Translations under genes and position numbers: made by a program | Notes under the pieces: generated by a model | What the model was told of the DNA's origin: nothing | Database searches by the model: none | The model's input: only the letters and a program-made list of their open reading frames with translations | Source: Phlyctochytrium arcticum | Lineage: Eukaryota > Chytridiomycota > Chytridiomycetes > Chytridiales > Chytridiaceae | Assembly: GCA_025602905.1 (NCBI GenBank) | Contig: JAHLKI010000004.1 | Span: forward strand, 682,001-746,000 | Length of the DNA stretch: 64,000 bases | Direction of reading: 5' to 3' | Part shown: piece after piece, positions 33,956-47,513 of the stretch | How positions within the stretch are numbered: the stretch's first letter is position 1 | Layout of the letters: every line of letters begins with the position of its first letter

Positions 33956-34561
33956 CTATTCCTGGGTGGTGCGGACGATCTGGGCAGCGATACGGTCCAA
34001 ATCCTTCTGTCCGTCCTGGGAGATACGACGTCCACTGTGGTAGCAGATTTTAGTCATCTGTCTGAAACATGCCAAGTAACAGTACGAAAGACATACCCGT
34101 TGGGGTCCTTCTCCAAGACCTTGATCTCCTCAAGAGCCTGCATGACCTTGCGAGCAATGGAACCGGAACCGACCTTGGAGTGGTGAGGACGGTTACCACG
34201 GTTGACACGACCACCGTAGTTCTTCTTCAAAGCACCAACACCGACACCGTGACGGAGGTAGATGTGACGGGCGACGGAAGCTGAACGGAAAAACCAAACA
34301 AGATCAGCACAGAGCCAACAGAAAAAAACCACTGGACTGTTGCGGACAACATATGCCCAGGCAAAAACACATCAGTTACTCACCGGCACGAACGTAGAAC
34401 CAATCCTGGTCGTAAGGGCCCAACTCCTTGTGGGTACCGGTCTTGACAATGTCGATCCACTTGGGGAGACCGAGCTTACCGGTACGCTTGAGGTAGGCAG
34501 CGTACGCCTTGACAAAGTCCTGTGCGGCGACGTCCTTGACGGTGGTTCCGTGGCTGGCCAT
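33956..34561 (-). CDS. RPS19: 40S ribosomal protein eS19
   Basis: Cytosolic small-subunit ribosomal protein. Three exons (34384-34561, 34097-34280, 33956-34034) give 146 aa, the normal length. Diagnostic blocks: [80 protein letters not shown] and [19 protein letters not shown]. All three exons join in frame. The promoter carries an E-box and an RFX-like palindrome about 100 bp before the ATG. Confidence 0.98.
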
Positions 34562-35235
34562 TGCGATAATGTCTCAGTGATTCTTCACGGAATGTAGAGG
34601 GGGAGAAAAGAAGCCTTGCCGAGCGTCCGACCCAGAAAAGATGCAGCAAACGCAAGTCACGTGTCGTTGACATGGCAACGCCAAATGAGGTGCGGGGGAT
34701 ATAAGAACGCGCTCGCGCAGCCAGACTTGGTGCTCTTTGCCGCAACTTTCGAGTAAGGATAATAACATCGACCAAGTGACATTGGTTGAAAGGCATATGA
34801 ACCGTTGTGATTTCGCAAGAATGAGCAATGGGGGCAATTTTTGGCGGATCTCACCTCTACCGGCCTGGCCTTGTCTTTGAGCTACTGGAGTGTAGCAACC
34901 CTCTCACGTTTCGTCCTCATCTCTACAAGCACCGTTGCATCGCTTACAGTCCTACTTTGATTGTACTCGATGTGGGGTGGGAAAAGGTGAAAGGAGCGAG
35001 AAAGGTCGTGCGACGCGAAAGTGTGCTCAGACATGATTGCTGGCCGCCGAGGCTTCTTCTATTTTGTATAAAGGTTGAAATTTGTGGATATTATTAGGGG
35101 AATGGATTTTGCACGCATGCATGTTGACTATGTAAGTAAAGGGAAACGAGAGTGATGAAAATGACGAATTCAAGGGAGTTGGTGAAGCAGTAGGTGACAG
35201 AGGGAGAGCTTCCAGTGTCTGTGGATAGCGCTTGA
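34562..35235. other. Intergenic: RPS19 promoter and ARG5,6 3' flank
   Basis: About 670 bp. Apart from the E-box/palindrome pair at 34656-34679 no gene or repeat is recognised. A plus-strand open frame at about 34828-35097 has no supporting features. Confidence 0.4.
34656..34679. promoter_or_regulatory. E-box next to an RFX-like palindrome upstream of RPS19
   Basis: GTCACGTGTC (CACGTG core 34658-34663) is followed at once by GTTGACATGGCAAC (34666-34679), one mismatch from the palindrome GTTGCCATGGCAAC. The pair lies 95-118 bp before the RPS19 ATG. Confidence 0.5.
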
Positions 35236-37923
<2,688 letters not shown>

Positions 37924-38269
37924 GGCCTAATATTCCCGGGTCACCAAATAGAAGTAGAGATATCTCCAACGCGTCGCCCAAGATTCCAAAACAAGATCCT
38001 ATACGAATGGCCTGGTGGTATTTCTGCAATTCCAGATGGCCAAAGTGCTGGCAAGTGCTAATGCCAAACGACCCGGGTTAGATAGCCCGAGTATCAGCGG
38101 AAACGACGATCCACCCGGAAACTCGCCCCCGAAGATTGCGCAGCAGATGGCCCTGACTCACCCGTTGCACTCGCTTGTGTAACCTCCAAAAAGTGTCGAG
38201 GTTTTGGGCAATGTTGAAAGTGTAAATCCTACTTTTTAGCAGACACATTAGTTTCTGAGACAAAGCAAA
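37924..38269. other. Shared promoter of ARG5,6 and KIN17
   Basis: 346 bp between divergent start codons. It holds one GCN4-type site (separate entry). No gene is seen. Confidence 0.5.
38154..38160. promoter_or_regulatory. GCN4-type site TGACTCA in the ARG5,6 promoter
   Basis: Perfect 7-bp site, 231 bp before the ARG5,6 ATG and 110 bp before the divergent KIN17 ATG. ARG genes are classic GCN4 targets in other fungi. Confidence 0.6.
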
Positions 38270-39218
38270 ATGGGCAAGGACGGAGGCTTTCTGACCCCAA
38301 AGGTAAACTTTACCACTAGTGTCCCAAGCTGCAAAGTCTGACTTTTTGATCTAGGCAATTGCCAACAGGATAAAGGCCAAGGGACTGCAAAAATTGCGCT
38401 GGTATTGTCAAATGTGTGAGAAGCAGTATCGAGATGAGAATGGCTTCAAGCAGCACTGTACATCAGAGTCGCATTTACGTCAGATGCAGCTCTTTGCTGA
38501 TTCGCCCGACAAAATCTTGGGCAGCTACTCCAAAGAGTTTCTCCAGGAATTTATGAAGCTGTTGTCAAAACGCTATGGCACGAGACGGGTCCACGCCAAT
38601 TTGGTGTATCAAGAGTACATTTCCGACCGGAACCATCTGCACATGAACGCTACGCATTGGGCCTCATTGTCTGAATTCGTCAAGCACTTGGGACGAGAGC
38701 GGTTGTGCAATGTAGAGGAGACAGAGAAGGGATGGTTTATTACCTGGATTGATCGAAGTCCCGAAACCCTGGCAAAACAGGAAGCAATCCAAAAGAAGGA
38801 GCGAATGGAGCGATCAGATGAGGAACGGGCCCGAAAGGCTTTGCAAGAGCAGATGGAGAAGGCCCAGAAGCAAATGCAAGAATCCGGTCAAGCTCCGACT
38901 GAATTGAAACGCGACAAAGCTGAAGAACCCATCAAGCTTCAGATGAAAACAATGTTTACTGCCAAACCTTTCAAGAAGCTTGAAACGAAGCGTCTCAACG
39001 CTTTGGCCAGCACGAGCAAGAAGTCATCCCCCTCCCTATCCTCTACTCCAGCGTCTCCTACCCCCACCTCAATTTCCACATCAACGTCAAAAACATCAAA
39101 ACCACCAAGCGAACCGCCCAAAAAACTTTCCACTCTTGATTTGATAAAAATGGACGATGCAGCAAGGAAACGGAAGGCAGAAGGTCACGGACGTCAAGAG
39201 GACAAACGGAGGAGGTGA
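38270..39218 (+). CDS. KIN17: KIN17-like zinc-finger DNA/RNA-binding protein, short form
   Basis: Nuclear protein linked to DNA repair, replication and pre-mRNA handling. Exons 38270-38302 and 38355-39218 give 298 aa. The N-terminus MGKDGGFLTPKAIANRIKAK is near-universal in the family; the C2H2 finger is WYCQMCEKQYRDENGFKQHC with a following His; the winged-helix domain has SKEFLQEFMKLLSKRYGTRR and NHLHMNATHWASLSEFVKHL then GWFITWIDRSPETLAKQEAI. After a charged coil the protein ends in a Ser/Pro/Thr-rich and basic tail (KRKAEGHGRQEDKRRR). The C-terminal KOW/SH3-like tandem of animal KIN17 (about 390 aa) is absent, as in the short yeast homologue. Confidence 0.93.
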
Positions 39219-39332
39219 TCAGAATAAATTACGTGTAAATAAATTAGAAAATGCAGCAGTGCGCATGCGTCCCCACAATCACAACAAAGCGATTGTTATC
39301 GTTATCCTATACAAAGTAGCCAACTAGCTAGA

Positions 39333-40353
39333 TTATTGTTGCAGGATGATCTTGTCATCCTCAATGGTGAAAGTCATGTTTTCCAGAAATTTTAGTTCGA
39401 ATTCACTGTCGGTCACACTCGTCTCAGTTTTGGCCAACTTTTTGAGAGACTTTTTCTTGAGCTCAGCGAATGACAATGGGGATGACTAACGAGAATGATA
39501 TCAGTTGATGAGCGAAAATACGGAACGCAGGCGAACAGTACCTTTCGCAAAATGGACTGTACGATGTCTGGCAACGAGATAGTGCCTTCTCCCTTCGTGG
39601 CGACTGCCTCCTCGATTTTCTCCTCCGCCTTCTCTACGGCAACTTCCTTCTTGTCCTTCTTTTCCTTCTTCTCTTTCTTATCCTTCTTTTCCTTTTTGGC
39701 CTTTTTGCTCTTCTTCTCCTCCCCGTCGTCAGCCTTCCGTTTCGTGGCCGTCTCCTCTTCGACTACGGTTACACTGGTGATGGTTGTTGTGATAGCGTTC
39801 GACTCGACCTTCTCGAGTTGTGAAAGAAGCGATTCTGCGGGAGGGGCGGCGGCGATGTTGGCTTTAGCGGGTGTAACAGGTGGTGTTTGTTGCTGCTGCT
39901 TCTTCTGATTCTGTATGCCCGTCTAAGCAAAATTTCCACATTTGAACCCAAGTTACAATCATCTACCTTCTTGTTGCCTTTGTACAATGCACCCTGGTAC
40001 TTTTCCGCTTCGGAGATGCATGATGTGTGTGATCGATACTAGATTATTTGGCGTGAGAAATTCTGGATACTTGAACAGTCAACGTAAATCCTTTCTTACA
40101 TCAAAGCCTTGGAATGTGGTGGAACAGTCTAAAACATCACCCTTCACTTAGCACCTTTGTATAAACCCGTAATCATACAGAAATACTTACCGATACATGT
40201 GAATTGGGCCTGTCGGCAACGTCCCTTGTGTTGGTCCAACTTTGGCTTTTTCAGAGTTTCCTGACAGCTATCACTGCAAAAAAAACGTGAGCATGGCGAC
40301 TACAGACATGGTTGGAAATAGATGAAGACAACTTACCATACGAATGAAACCAT
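39333..40353 (-). CDS. LYAR-type C2HC zinc-finger nucleolar protein
   Basis: Six exons (first only 17 nt, ATG at 40353) give 244 aa. N-terminal joined sequence MVSFVCDSCQETLKKPKLDQ, HKGRCRQAQFTCIDCSTTFQ, GFDYRSHTSCISEAEKYQGA, LYKGNKK is the LYAR finger, with Cys/His pairs and the SEAEKYQG signature. A Lys/Glu-rich nuclear segment (KKSKKAKKEKKDKKEKKEKK) and a C-terminal helical block (SSPLSFAELKKKSLKKLAKT, FELKFLENMTFTIEDDKIIL) follow. Animal LYAR acts in nucleolar pre-rRNA processing and cell growth; the fungal proteins are little studied. Start codons of this gene and the divergent UROS gene are 224 bp apart. All exon joins keep frame. Confidence 0.88.
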
Positions 40354-40577
40354 TTTCCAAGTTGTTTACAGTATAGTAAATTCTCGAAAATGTCTTTGAA
40401 TTTTGGGCAAAAACTTCCAAAAAGAAGTATAACAGCTGAAAGTTCATTTGTGGCTATGACAACGAAACGACATCTCGATTCTTGAATCTTGAGTGACATT
40501 GATAGAAGTGACAACAGATCGCAGATCGGCGTTTGGAGCGTCTCTACAGATTCTAGCAAATACAAAACAAACTTCAG

Positions 40578-41473
40578 ATGGGTGACTGTACAACGAAGCC
40601 AGTGGTTCTATTGCTCCGGGCAAAAAGCGATCGTGGTGAGGACAAGTATGAAAAGGCGTTCTCGTCAGCCTACCGGACGATACACGTCCCTGTGTTATCT
40701 TCAGCAGCAGTGAACCAGGATGAACTTTTGCAAACTATTAAAAAGAAAGCAATTGATTACGCGGGGGTCATTCTAACAAGCTCTGCCGCATCCGAGAGCT
40801 GGAGCGAAGCGTGGGCATCACTTGATGACACATCTGGTGGGTACAATGCGTAGATTCATATTTGCCGTATACTTTCCCTGACCATTTCATAGTCCAGGAT
40901 AAAGAGACGGCTAATCTTTGGTTAACAAAACCGTTTTTTGTCGTTGGACACGGAACCGGCGAGCGTATGACTAAAATTGGCTTTGATACCAAAGGAGAAA
41001 ACTCCGGCACCGCAATAAACCTCTCTGCATTCATCGCAGACTCGATGCACGATAGTGGTGATAGAAGACCGCTATTGTTTCTGGCCGGGGACAAGGCACG
41101 AGATGTATTGCCAACACAACTACACAATGCAGACATTGCGTTACAGAAGTTGATAGTTTACGCTACAGAGCCCTCCCCTACTTTCGCTCACGACCTCGCT
41201 CGCGCAACTGCAAGTGAGGACCCCAGGTGGATCGTGTTCTTCAGTCCGTCAGGTGTCGATGTCGCACTCACGGAGCTGAAACAACAGAAATGGTGGGACT
41301 CTGTGTCTGTGGCATCCATTGGGCCTACCACAACAGATCACCTACTTCAATTGGATGTTGCAGTTGATGCCCAGGCAGCCGATCCTGATGCAATATCCTT
41401 GAGGGAAGCCATAGAGGCGAAGAGTACACAAATGACACCAGAGGCCCGTCAAGCTGGTTCGACAACCTCTTGA
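40578..41473 (+). CDS. HEM4: Uroporphyrinogen-III synthase (HEM4)
   Basis: Cyclises hydroxymethylbilane with D-ring inversion to uroporphyrinogen III in haem synthesis. Exons 40578-40836 and 40893-41473 give 279 aa, normal for the family. Recognisable positions: VVLLLRAKSDRGEDKYEKAF, the alpha/beta domain YAGVILTSSAASESWSEAW, KPFFVVGHGTGERMTKIGFD, RPLLFLAGDKARDVLP, LQKLIVYATEP, WIVFFSPSGVDVAL and SVASIGPTTTDHL. The low overall conservation usual for this enzyme is offset by the order of these blocks. Cytosolic; no targeting signal is seen. Confidence 0.93.
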
Positions 41474-41523
41474 GCAGTAGCCCCCCAAATACCCGAAAGC
41501 GATCCCGTATGGAGAATCACTGC

Positions 41524-43010
41524 TCAGACCGAAATCACAGGAGTTGGTCGGTCTCCAGCATCAAGTGGTTTTCTGAACTTGCCCTGTAGCCAAACGCGGT
41601 ACATCTTGAGTTTCTTCGAACGATTGACCAACAAACGCCGATCTACGGCATTCTGCTCGATTTGGAAACCCTTGAAGATGTGCTCAATCTCCTTGGGATC
41701 AAAAAAGTAGACTCGTGTGCCGTCCCCACGAATGTAAAAATGCGGCTCGAGCATCCGATTGGACTTGAACCGGAGCTGGGCGAGATCATAGCGTCCGTAA
41801 TCACGGAAAAGTAACAGACCACCCGGCTTCAGTGCCTGACTCAACAGTTAGTTAAAAGCGGGGTACAAGTGACCTGTGTCTGTACTTACCCTCCATATGT
41901 TGCCGACCGCGGTAGACCATGAGCTAGTACCAATTTAGTGAGATATAGATGACCGAATAGAGCACATCGCAAACCTACTTTGGATGTATCGCGCTCAGCA
42001 CGAAGATGCAGACGCAGACATCGATGGAATTTGGCTCAATGCTTGGGGGTTCTTCGGATGTTATATCTGATGTCGCATGTAGAATTAGAACCTATTTAGG
42101 CGTCACAAAGGCAGTTAACTCACCATAGACAAATGCATGACATTTCTTTTCATCATACTCAGGGCTGCTCTGTGAGGGACGGAGTGTAAGGTGGTCATTC
42201 ACAATGAAGGTTATGCAGATTTTTACCTTAACTACATCTACGGCAACCTTCGAGTAGTCGCAAGCATAAACAAAGACGTTTGCATCCGCCGCTTCTTTCA
42301 ACAGAGGGAAAACTGTGTTTCCTGTTAAACGCAAAGTTAGCAGCTACTTGGCAAAATGGCGTCGCTTAGAAAACTCACCGGCTCCGCAGCCCATTTCAAG
42401 CACCCGAAATTGGTCCTATGTACAAACAGAACATCAACAAAGTGAATTGTGGCGGACTCGAGTACGATCATACCTTGTTGTTTTTGGGGAGGTTCTCGAA
42501 GATTTCCGGAAACTCTAGTCGTAGCCTAGAAGGAGTGCACTGATCAAAACAAGTGTAGAAGAACGTCTACGACTAAATGTTCCCACCAGTGCCGATCTTT
42601 GAAAAACTTGTTCGTATTCTTTGTATAGAACTCATCCCAAAACTGGGCAGCCTCTTCTTCGTACTTTTGTCTCTGATCTTCTGGTACCATATGCTCGGCC
42701 TGAACCGCAATTTTCTCCAACGCTTCATTTTCTTGCGTTTCGTCCCAATCGACATTATCCCTAATGCATGCAAGTCTTTAGTACAGGCCAATCAGACCTT
42801 TGGAGAATGGTCGTACCAAGCGTTAAAGTCGAATACATCCTCTTGTTTCTCCAGATAGCGAGTGCCAAAATCGCTCACACTTGAGACTGTCTTCTTGAGC
42901 GATTCCTCCGGGCGCCGGAACTCTGGCAGTGTGGATTCCGGAGTACATGATGGAGAAGAAAGACTCAAACTTGCCCCGTTCGCTGTCGGAGAGCTGGCAC
43001 TTGTAGACAT
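41524..43010 (-). CDS. TRM140: tRNA m3C methyltransferase, METTL2/TRM140 family
   Basis: SAM-dependent enzyme making 3-methylcytidine at position 32 of the anticodon loop in certain tRNAs. From ATG 43010: a Ser/Pro-rich N-terminus, [20 protein letters not shown] then [18 protein letters not shown] across an intron with donor GTACGA, the METTL2-type tRNA-binding part. Then [31 protein letters not shown], the SAM motif [33 protein letters not shown], and [20 protein letters not shown] with [20 protein letters not shown], the METTL2/6/8 signature. Several 50-70 nt introns occur; product about 330 aa. The substrate tRNA (Thr/Arg versus Ser) cannot be told; the DNVDW block favours METTL2. Confidence 0.92.
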
Positions 43011-43188
43011 TGTATAAGTTGGTTTCGCTAAAAGTAAAAGACCAAAGGTTCGATCAAGTCGGAAACTCAAATTTCAAAATTGTAAATAGAATGGCCAGCC
43101 GCCGCGACTTTGCCATTGATGACTTTGATGACCTCGGGGCGAGTTCGGAATTCGCTGAACAAGGGAAATCGGTGATCTCAGTACTAGA

Positions 43189-44308
43189 ATGGACGACGAC
43201 GCTGTAGGACTCTTTGGAGATGCTGGCTCTGATGATGATATCAAGATGGATCTGGATGATATAGACGCCAAGTCGAAGCCAATAGTTTTGGACGACGACG
43301 AAGATGCGGAGGAGTTTGGGCTCGGCGGGGCAAATGCCCAAGTATGGTTAATCAAAGTACCAAAATTCTTGGCTGAGAAATGGACGGCGGTACAAAACGA
43401 AGGGCAAGATTTAGGCAGCATCTCTATTCCAACACCAACGTAAATTCTACCTTCTTTTGGCTCTTGTGAGCCTCTATGCTGAAATTTTTTCCTACAGAAA
43501 TGACCCTAAGCGGCCGCCATCTATGGGTTCGAATAACAGCAAAGCCGATCTCAAACTGCCTTCCGCCCCATGGTCCAGCGATATCCCGAAAAATTATACC
43601 CTGTCATTCACAAATATGGCCCCATCAAATGAGTATGTATTTACCGAGGAGAAGGCCACTGGGCGTGCAAAAGAGATTGTTGGTCGCGTTATCAAGGAGG
43701 GGGGTGTAGCACCAGTAATAGATGATGAGTACAGGCAGCTCATGCAAAAGAGAGCCCAGAAAGTCACCGACAAGAAGCGCAACATCAAGATGATTGATGT
43801 CAAGGGCGATCGTGGGCACACTTGGATTACGCCGGTTAATGACGTGATACGAGAGAAAGGATTCGGCATAACGGTTTGTTTCCTTGTTCTTAAGCAACAA
43901 ATAACATCCTTTCTGATGACCTTGATTTTTCAGGCCAAGAAACGGCCGCAGCAGGAGAAGAAGGAGCGAGTGGAGCGAACGGAGCTTGTCAACATGATCT
44001 TTGATGCGTTCCAGAAATATCCTCACTGGACCTTCAAGGGTCTTGTCGAGCGTACACAACAACCTCAAGCGTGGCTCAAAGAGGTTCTTAATGATCTTGC
44101 CATACTCCACAAGCGCGGACCATACGTTGGTACCTACGAGCTCAAGCCCGAGTTCAAGGGACAGGGAGGCTCATCATCAGCAATGGATACCAGTGCTCAA
44201 TCTCGCCCTCAAAGTGGTGATGCTGGTGGTGCGGCCAAGGATTCGTCAGACGCTGAGGACGATAATGACACTCCTGACGATTTCGACGCCGATGATGAAA
44301 TTTTGTAG
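43189..44308 (+). CDS. TFG2: TFIIF beta subunit (RAP30/TFG2)
   Basis: General transcription factor subunit that binds RNA polymerase II and helps start-site selection. Three exons (43189-43439, 43498-43873, 43934-44308) give 333 aa. After an acidic N-terminus: ANAQVWLIKVPKFLAEKW (dimerisation domain with TFIIF-alpha), RAKEIVGRVIKEGGVAPVID, EYRQLMQKRAQ, and the C-terminal winged helix ERTELVNMIFDAFQKYPHWT, FKGLVERTQQPQAWLKEVLN, GPYVGTYELKPEF, followed by an acidic Ser/Asp tail. Another ATG 98 nt upstream (43091) opens a 38-codon out-of-frame ORF overlapping the start, possibly an inhibitory upstream ORF if transcribed. It is divergent from the methyltransferase gene with only 178 bp between start codons. 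Confidence 0.95.
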
Positions 44309-44459
44309 CGAGTACGCTCTGGTGGCCCAAATTGGTGTTTTGCCGCTACGCGAATGACTGCTTGGCACCACCTCTCATGTACCATAAGATCCCCTTTACC
44401 ATATTTATATAATTGTACAGTCACGAATCAACCGTAGTTCTCCCATTAACAGAAGAACC

Positions 44460-45569
44460 TTAGACTGCGCGACCAAAAGGCACGCGGCTTACAGACATGG
44501 ATTCGCCCCTCAGTTTGCGAACCACCACTCTTCCCCAAGAGTGTTGTGGATTCTTAGACGACAGCTGTAGTGAGGACTTGCGGAGCGGAATTTGCAGCTT
44601 TTTTGCGGCACGTTGTCCCCAGGTGGACGCTCGTGGCTCTTGCCGCTGTTTTCCCATAATGTGCTGCACCTGTGACTGTCGCTCTGCCTGCTGCTCCTCT
44701 TCCAAACCCTCCCAAGCGGTAAGCATGCCCCATGATATTTGCATACCGCGCGGTACGAAAAAGTGAGAGATGTCCCCTCCATCCGAGCCCCGGATGGCAT
44801 CACTGCGGGATACCCCGCTCGCTAACCATGGCCGGAACTCAACCTCCCTCTGAGCATTGCGATGCTGACAGAGCTCATATGTCAGATGCCAAGTTCTCGG
44901 ACACCCGATACGAAATATGGCATGTGAAAGATCCTGGAGATGTATGGTTGGTGTTGGTGGGGTTAGAGGTAGATGGGCTGCGTATGTGTAGGAGGGGCTT
45001 TCGCCCCGTGAAGAGAAGGAAAGGGATACAGACTGAATGGAGTAAGTACTGTCCGACGGGCGAATATCGTAGTGATTGGGTCCCAGTATATGTTGTGAAG
45101 CTGGAACAAAGGAAAACGATGCAACAGGGAAGGGGCTCGTATGTTCTTCATCTGAATCGCTATCCTCAATCTTTCTGTTCCGGAAAGTTGCCGCGAGAGA
45201 GCCTTCCGACTTGGAGAGCTTTGGGAGGTTGGCATTTCTTCCGCTACCCCGGTTACCGCATTGAGCAGCCATTTGAAAATGCTGTTGCAGATGAACTCTT
45301 TCGGATGCCAACGTCCCTGGCGAATGCGGACCATTCAGAATCATATCCACAGGCACGAGCGTTCGTCTTCCACAGTCGAGGTATAGCGTTGCAGTCACTC
45401 TCTGTAGATATGCTGCGATAGCATATTGGGTCAGAGTGCGCCAGCTTCGTGAGACGCTATTCATGGCCAAGAGGGTGGGGAAGGTCAAGAAAAGAACGAG
45501 ATGACGGTGCAGCTCACTTGGCAGAGAATTGAGGTAATTTTTTGGAGGGTTTGGGGTATCATCTTGCAT
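44460..45569 (-). CDS. F-box-like protein of unknown function
   Basis: Single uninterrupted frame of 369 aa, unusual here where most genes have introns. Near the N-terminus YLNSLPSELHRHLVLFLTFP, TLLAMNSVSRSWRTLTQYAI has the F-box pattern (LPxEL, L..L, L....VS+.W). No WD40, LRR or Kelch repeats follow; the rest is partly disordered (SEGSLAATFRNRKIEDSDSD) with a possible folded beta-rich region around TWHLTYELCQHRNAQREVEF and HFFVPRGMQISWGMLTAWEG, and a basic C-terminus. Probably a substrate adaptor of an SCF ubiquitin ligase (inference). The substrate is unknown. Confidence 0.75.
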   Translation of the reverse strand: MQDDTPNPPKNYLNSLPSELHRHLVLFLTFPTLLAMNSVSRSWRTLTQYAIAAYLQRVTATLYLDCGRRTLVPVDMILNGPHSPGTLASERVHLQQHFQMAAQCGNRGSGRNANLPKLSKSEGSLAATFRNRKIEDSDSDEEHTSPFPVASFSFVPASQHILGPNHYDIRPSDSTYSIQSVSLSFSSRGESPSYTYAAHLPLTPPTPTIHLQDLSHAIFRIGCPRTWHLTYELCQHRNAQREVEFRPWLASGVSRSDAIRGSDGGDISHFFVPRGMQISWGMLTAWEGLEEEQQAERQSQVQHIMGKQRQEPRASTWGQRAAKKLQIPLRKSSLQLSSKNPQHSWGRVVVRKLRGESMSVSRVPFGRAV

Positions 45570-46348
45570 GCTGAAAATGGAACTGCAGGTCTGTTAGAAA
45601 TGCAGAAATAAACAAATTCATCGCGTTCCACTGGGCGGAATTTCGCCCGCGTTGCTTACGTACGTTCCATTTTTCCCACGCCCGTGACCTTTGACCCCCG
45701 GGGCTAGTTGACAACCTCCAGTTATCCAGCCTGATACTTGAGTATGGGCTGGTCTTGCTCGCGCGAAATCAGAGTCGGCTACTGCATGTATTCTCAATTG
45801 CGGTTGATGGGAACTTGTCCTTGGCCAGAGATACCCAAAGATGAAATGAATGGGCATCTACGGCGACACGCCGCCGACACATTCACTGTCCATCGGAAAA
45901 TCAATCTTGATCAGAGACGTAGGTGACTGGCGTTGAGCTTGGCGCTGCAACCGCCGCAGGAAAATCCTGACCAAATCTTGACAATAATCGTGTGTGGCAA
46001 TGAACTTATCAATAAGGTGATGCGGAAGTGTTGTCCAAATAAGCGATCCAGTTGCTGTCGTCGGCAACGACAGGAAAGAATATCCATCACGCTGCATTCC
46101 ACTGCGAGTCTGCGAACCACGGTGGATAATGTGGATTGGCATGTACTGTAATAATGCGGCGGATTCTCAAAGTCGACGAAGGAAATGATATTAAAGTTGT
46201 GCAACGAGCCAAGTGTTCGAAATTCCTGAAATCCCACAGTTTCACAACAGGCGCACGCTGTGGAAATTATCGGCGGCTTTGAAGTTGTTTGTCTTGTTTG
46301 TTGGCCATCTCCCCCGCCATCCCGATTCCCGATCGAGCATCGGGCAGT
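45570..46348. other. Divergent intergenic region between the F-box and PHYHD1 genes
   Basis: About 780 bp without a supported gene. It holds a short inverted repeat GGGCGGAATTTCGCCC at about 45634-45649. Minus-strand open frames here (about 45618-46142) are broken by a stop directly followed by ATG and have no family motifs. Confidence 0.4.
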
Positions 46349-47409
46349 ATGACTTCTTCCGCAGGCCACAGTCTGACGCCCGAACAACGATCTCAGGTCA
46401 GACGCGTTCCCGATCCATCTTTGGTCCAAGCTTGTCTAACCCGTAAAAACAGTTTGACAGGGATGGGTATCTTGTCATTAAAGACTTTTTCACAACTGGC
46501 GATGCAGAAACCTTGAGAGGGCAAGCGTCTAAACTTCTGAAGGAATTTGGTATGTGGACTACCTCAAACCCGAAACTTGACACTTCTCTGACCTGTCTGT
46601 TTGTAGATTTGGACAGCCACCCAAAGACTCGTTTCTCAACCGGCGAAAAGGTACATGTTCTCCTGAAACCCACCCTGGGCCTGGCTAATCTCAAGCTTTT
46701 ATATGGAAAGAGCGACCACGTCGGAGATGAGTACTTTCTCTCAAGTGGGGACAAGATTCGCTTTTTCTTTGAAGAGGATGCATTCTCGCCAGTCGGCGAG
46801 CTCACTGTCCCGAAGGAGCAAGCCATCAATAAGATTGGACACGGCCTGCACATTATTGACCCCAAATTCAAAGAGTTTTCCACTCGCGATGCGGTCAAAG
46901 AGGTTGTAAACAGTCTCGGATTCAAAGATCCCGAAATTTTGCAGAGCATGCTCATCTTCAAACAGCCACGAATCGGTGGTCGTGTACCCCCGCACCAAGA
47001 TTCCACCTTTTTGTACACAAAACCCATGTCAGCTGTCGGCCTGTGGTTTGCTCTGGAGGATTGCACGCCCGAAAACGGATGCATGTACTTTCTGGCAGGA
47101 TCACACAAGACTTGCCCCGTTCAAAAGCGCTTTGTTCGCAAGCCAGACAACAAAGGTACAACATTCATAGACCTGACAGATACGGTAGTGGCGGAACCCC
47201 CAGAATCCGACTACACTTGCGCTGCTGTACCGATTGGATCTCTCGTTCTTATTCACGGATCTGTCTTGCACAAGTCGGGTCATAATTCTTCTGACAAGAG
47301 TCGATGGATTTATACATTTCATTGTATTGAGGGAGAGGCAGAGTATCCCGCTGATAACTGGTTACAACCTACGGCAGAGCATCCATTCACAAAGTTGAAC
47401 CGCTTGTAA
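46349..47409 (+). CDS. PHYHD1: Phytanoyl-CoA dioxygenase domain-containing protein 1 (PHYHD1-like)
   Basis: Fe(II)/2-oxoglutarate-dependent oxygenase. Four exons (46349-46396, 46453-46549, 46607-46650, 46711-47409) join in frame to 295 aa, like animal PHYHD1 (291). Blocks: FDRDGYLVIKDFFTTGDAET, DKIRFFFEEDAFSPVGEL, AINKIGHGLHIIDPKFKEFS, the metal site PPHQDSTFLYTKP (His, Asp), GLWFALEDCTPENGCMYFLA-type core, and distal His in VLIHGSVLHKSGHNSSDKSR with its 2-oxoglutarate-binding Arg. The natural substrate of the family is not firmly known. No peroxisomal PTS1 is present (ends LNRL), though a variant PTS2 was not excluded. Confidence 0.95.
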
Positions 47410-47513
47410 CGCGCGGAAATTCCCACATCACTTGATGGATACCCTGTTATTTTGGAATCATACTATGTAACTCTTCACGAAAAACTGTATTTATGTACAT
47501 TGTAGCATCAGCG

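Noticed and set aside
45618..46142. Two minus-strand frames each beginning MPIH upstream of the F-box gene
   Set aside because: They are the same frame split by a stop directly followed by ATG; no motif or intron that would repair it was seen.
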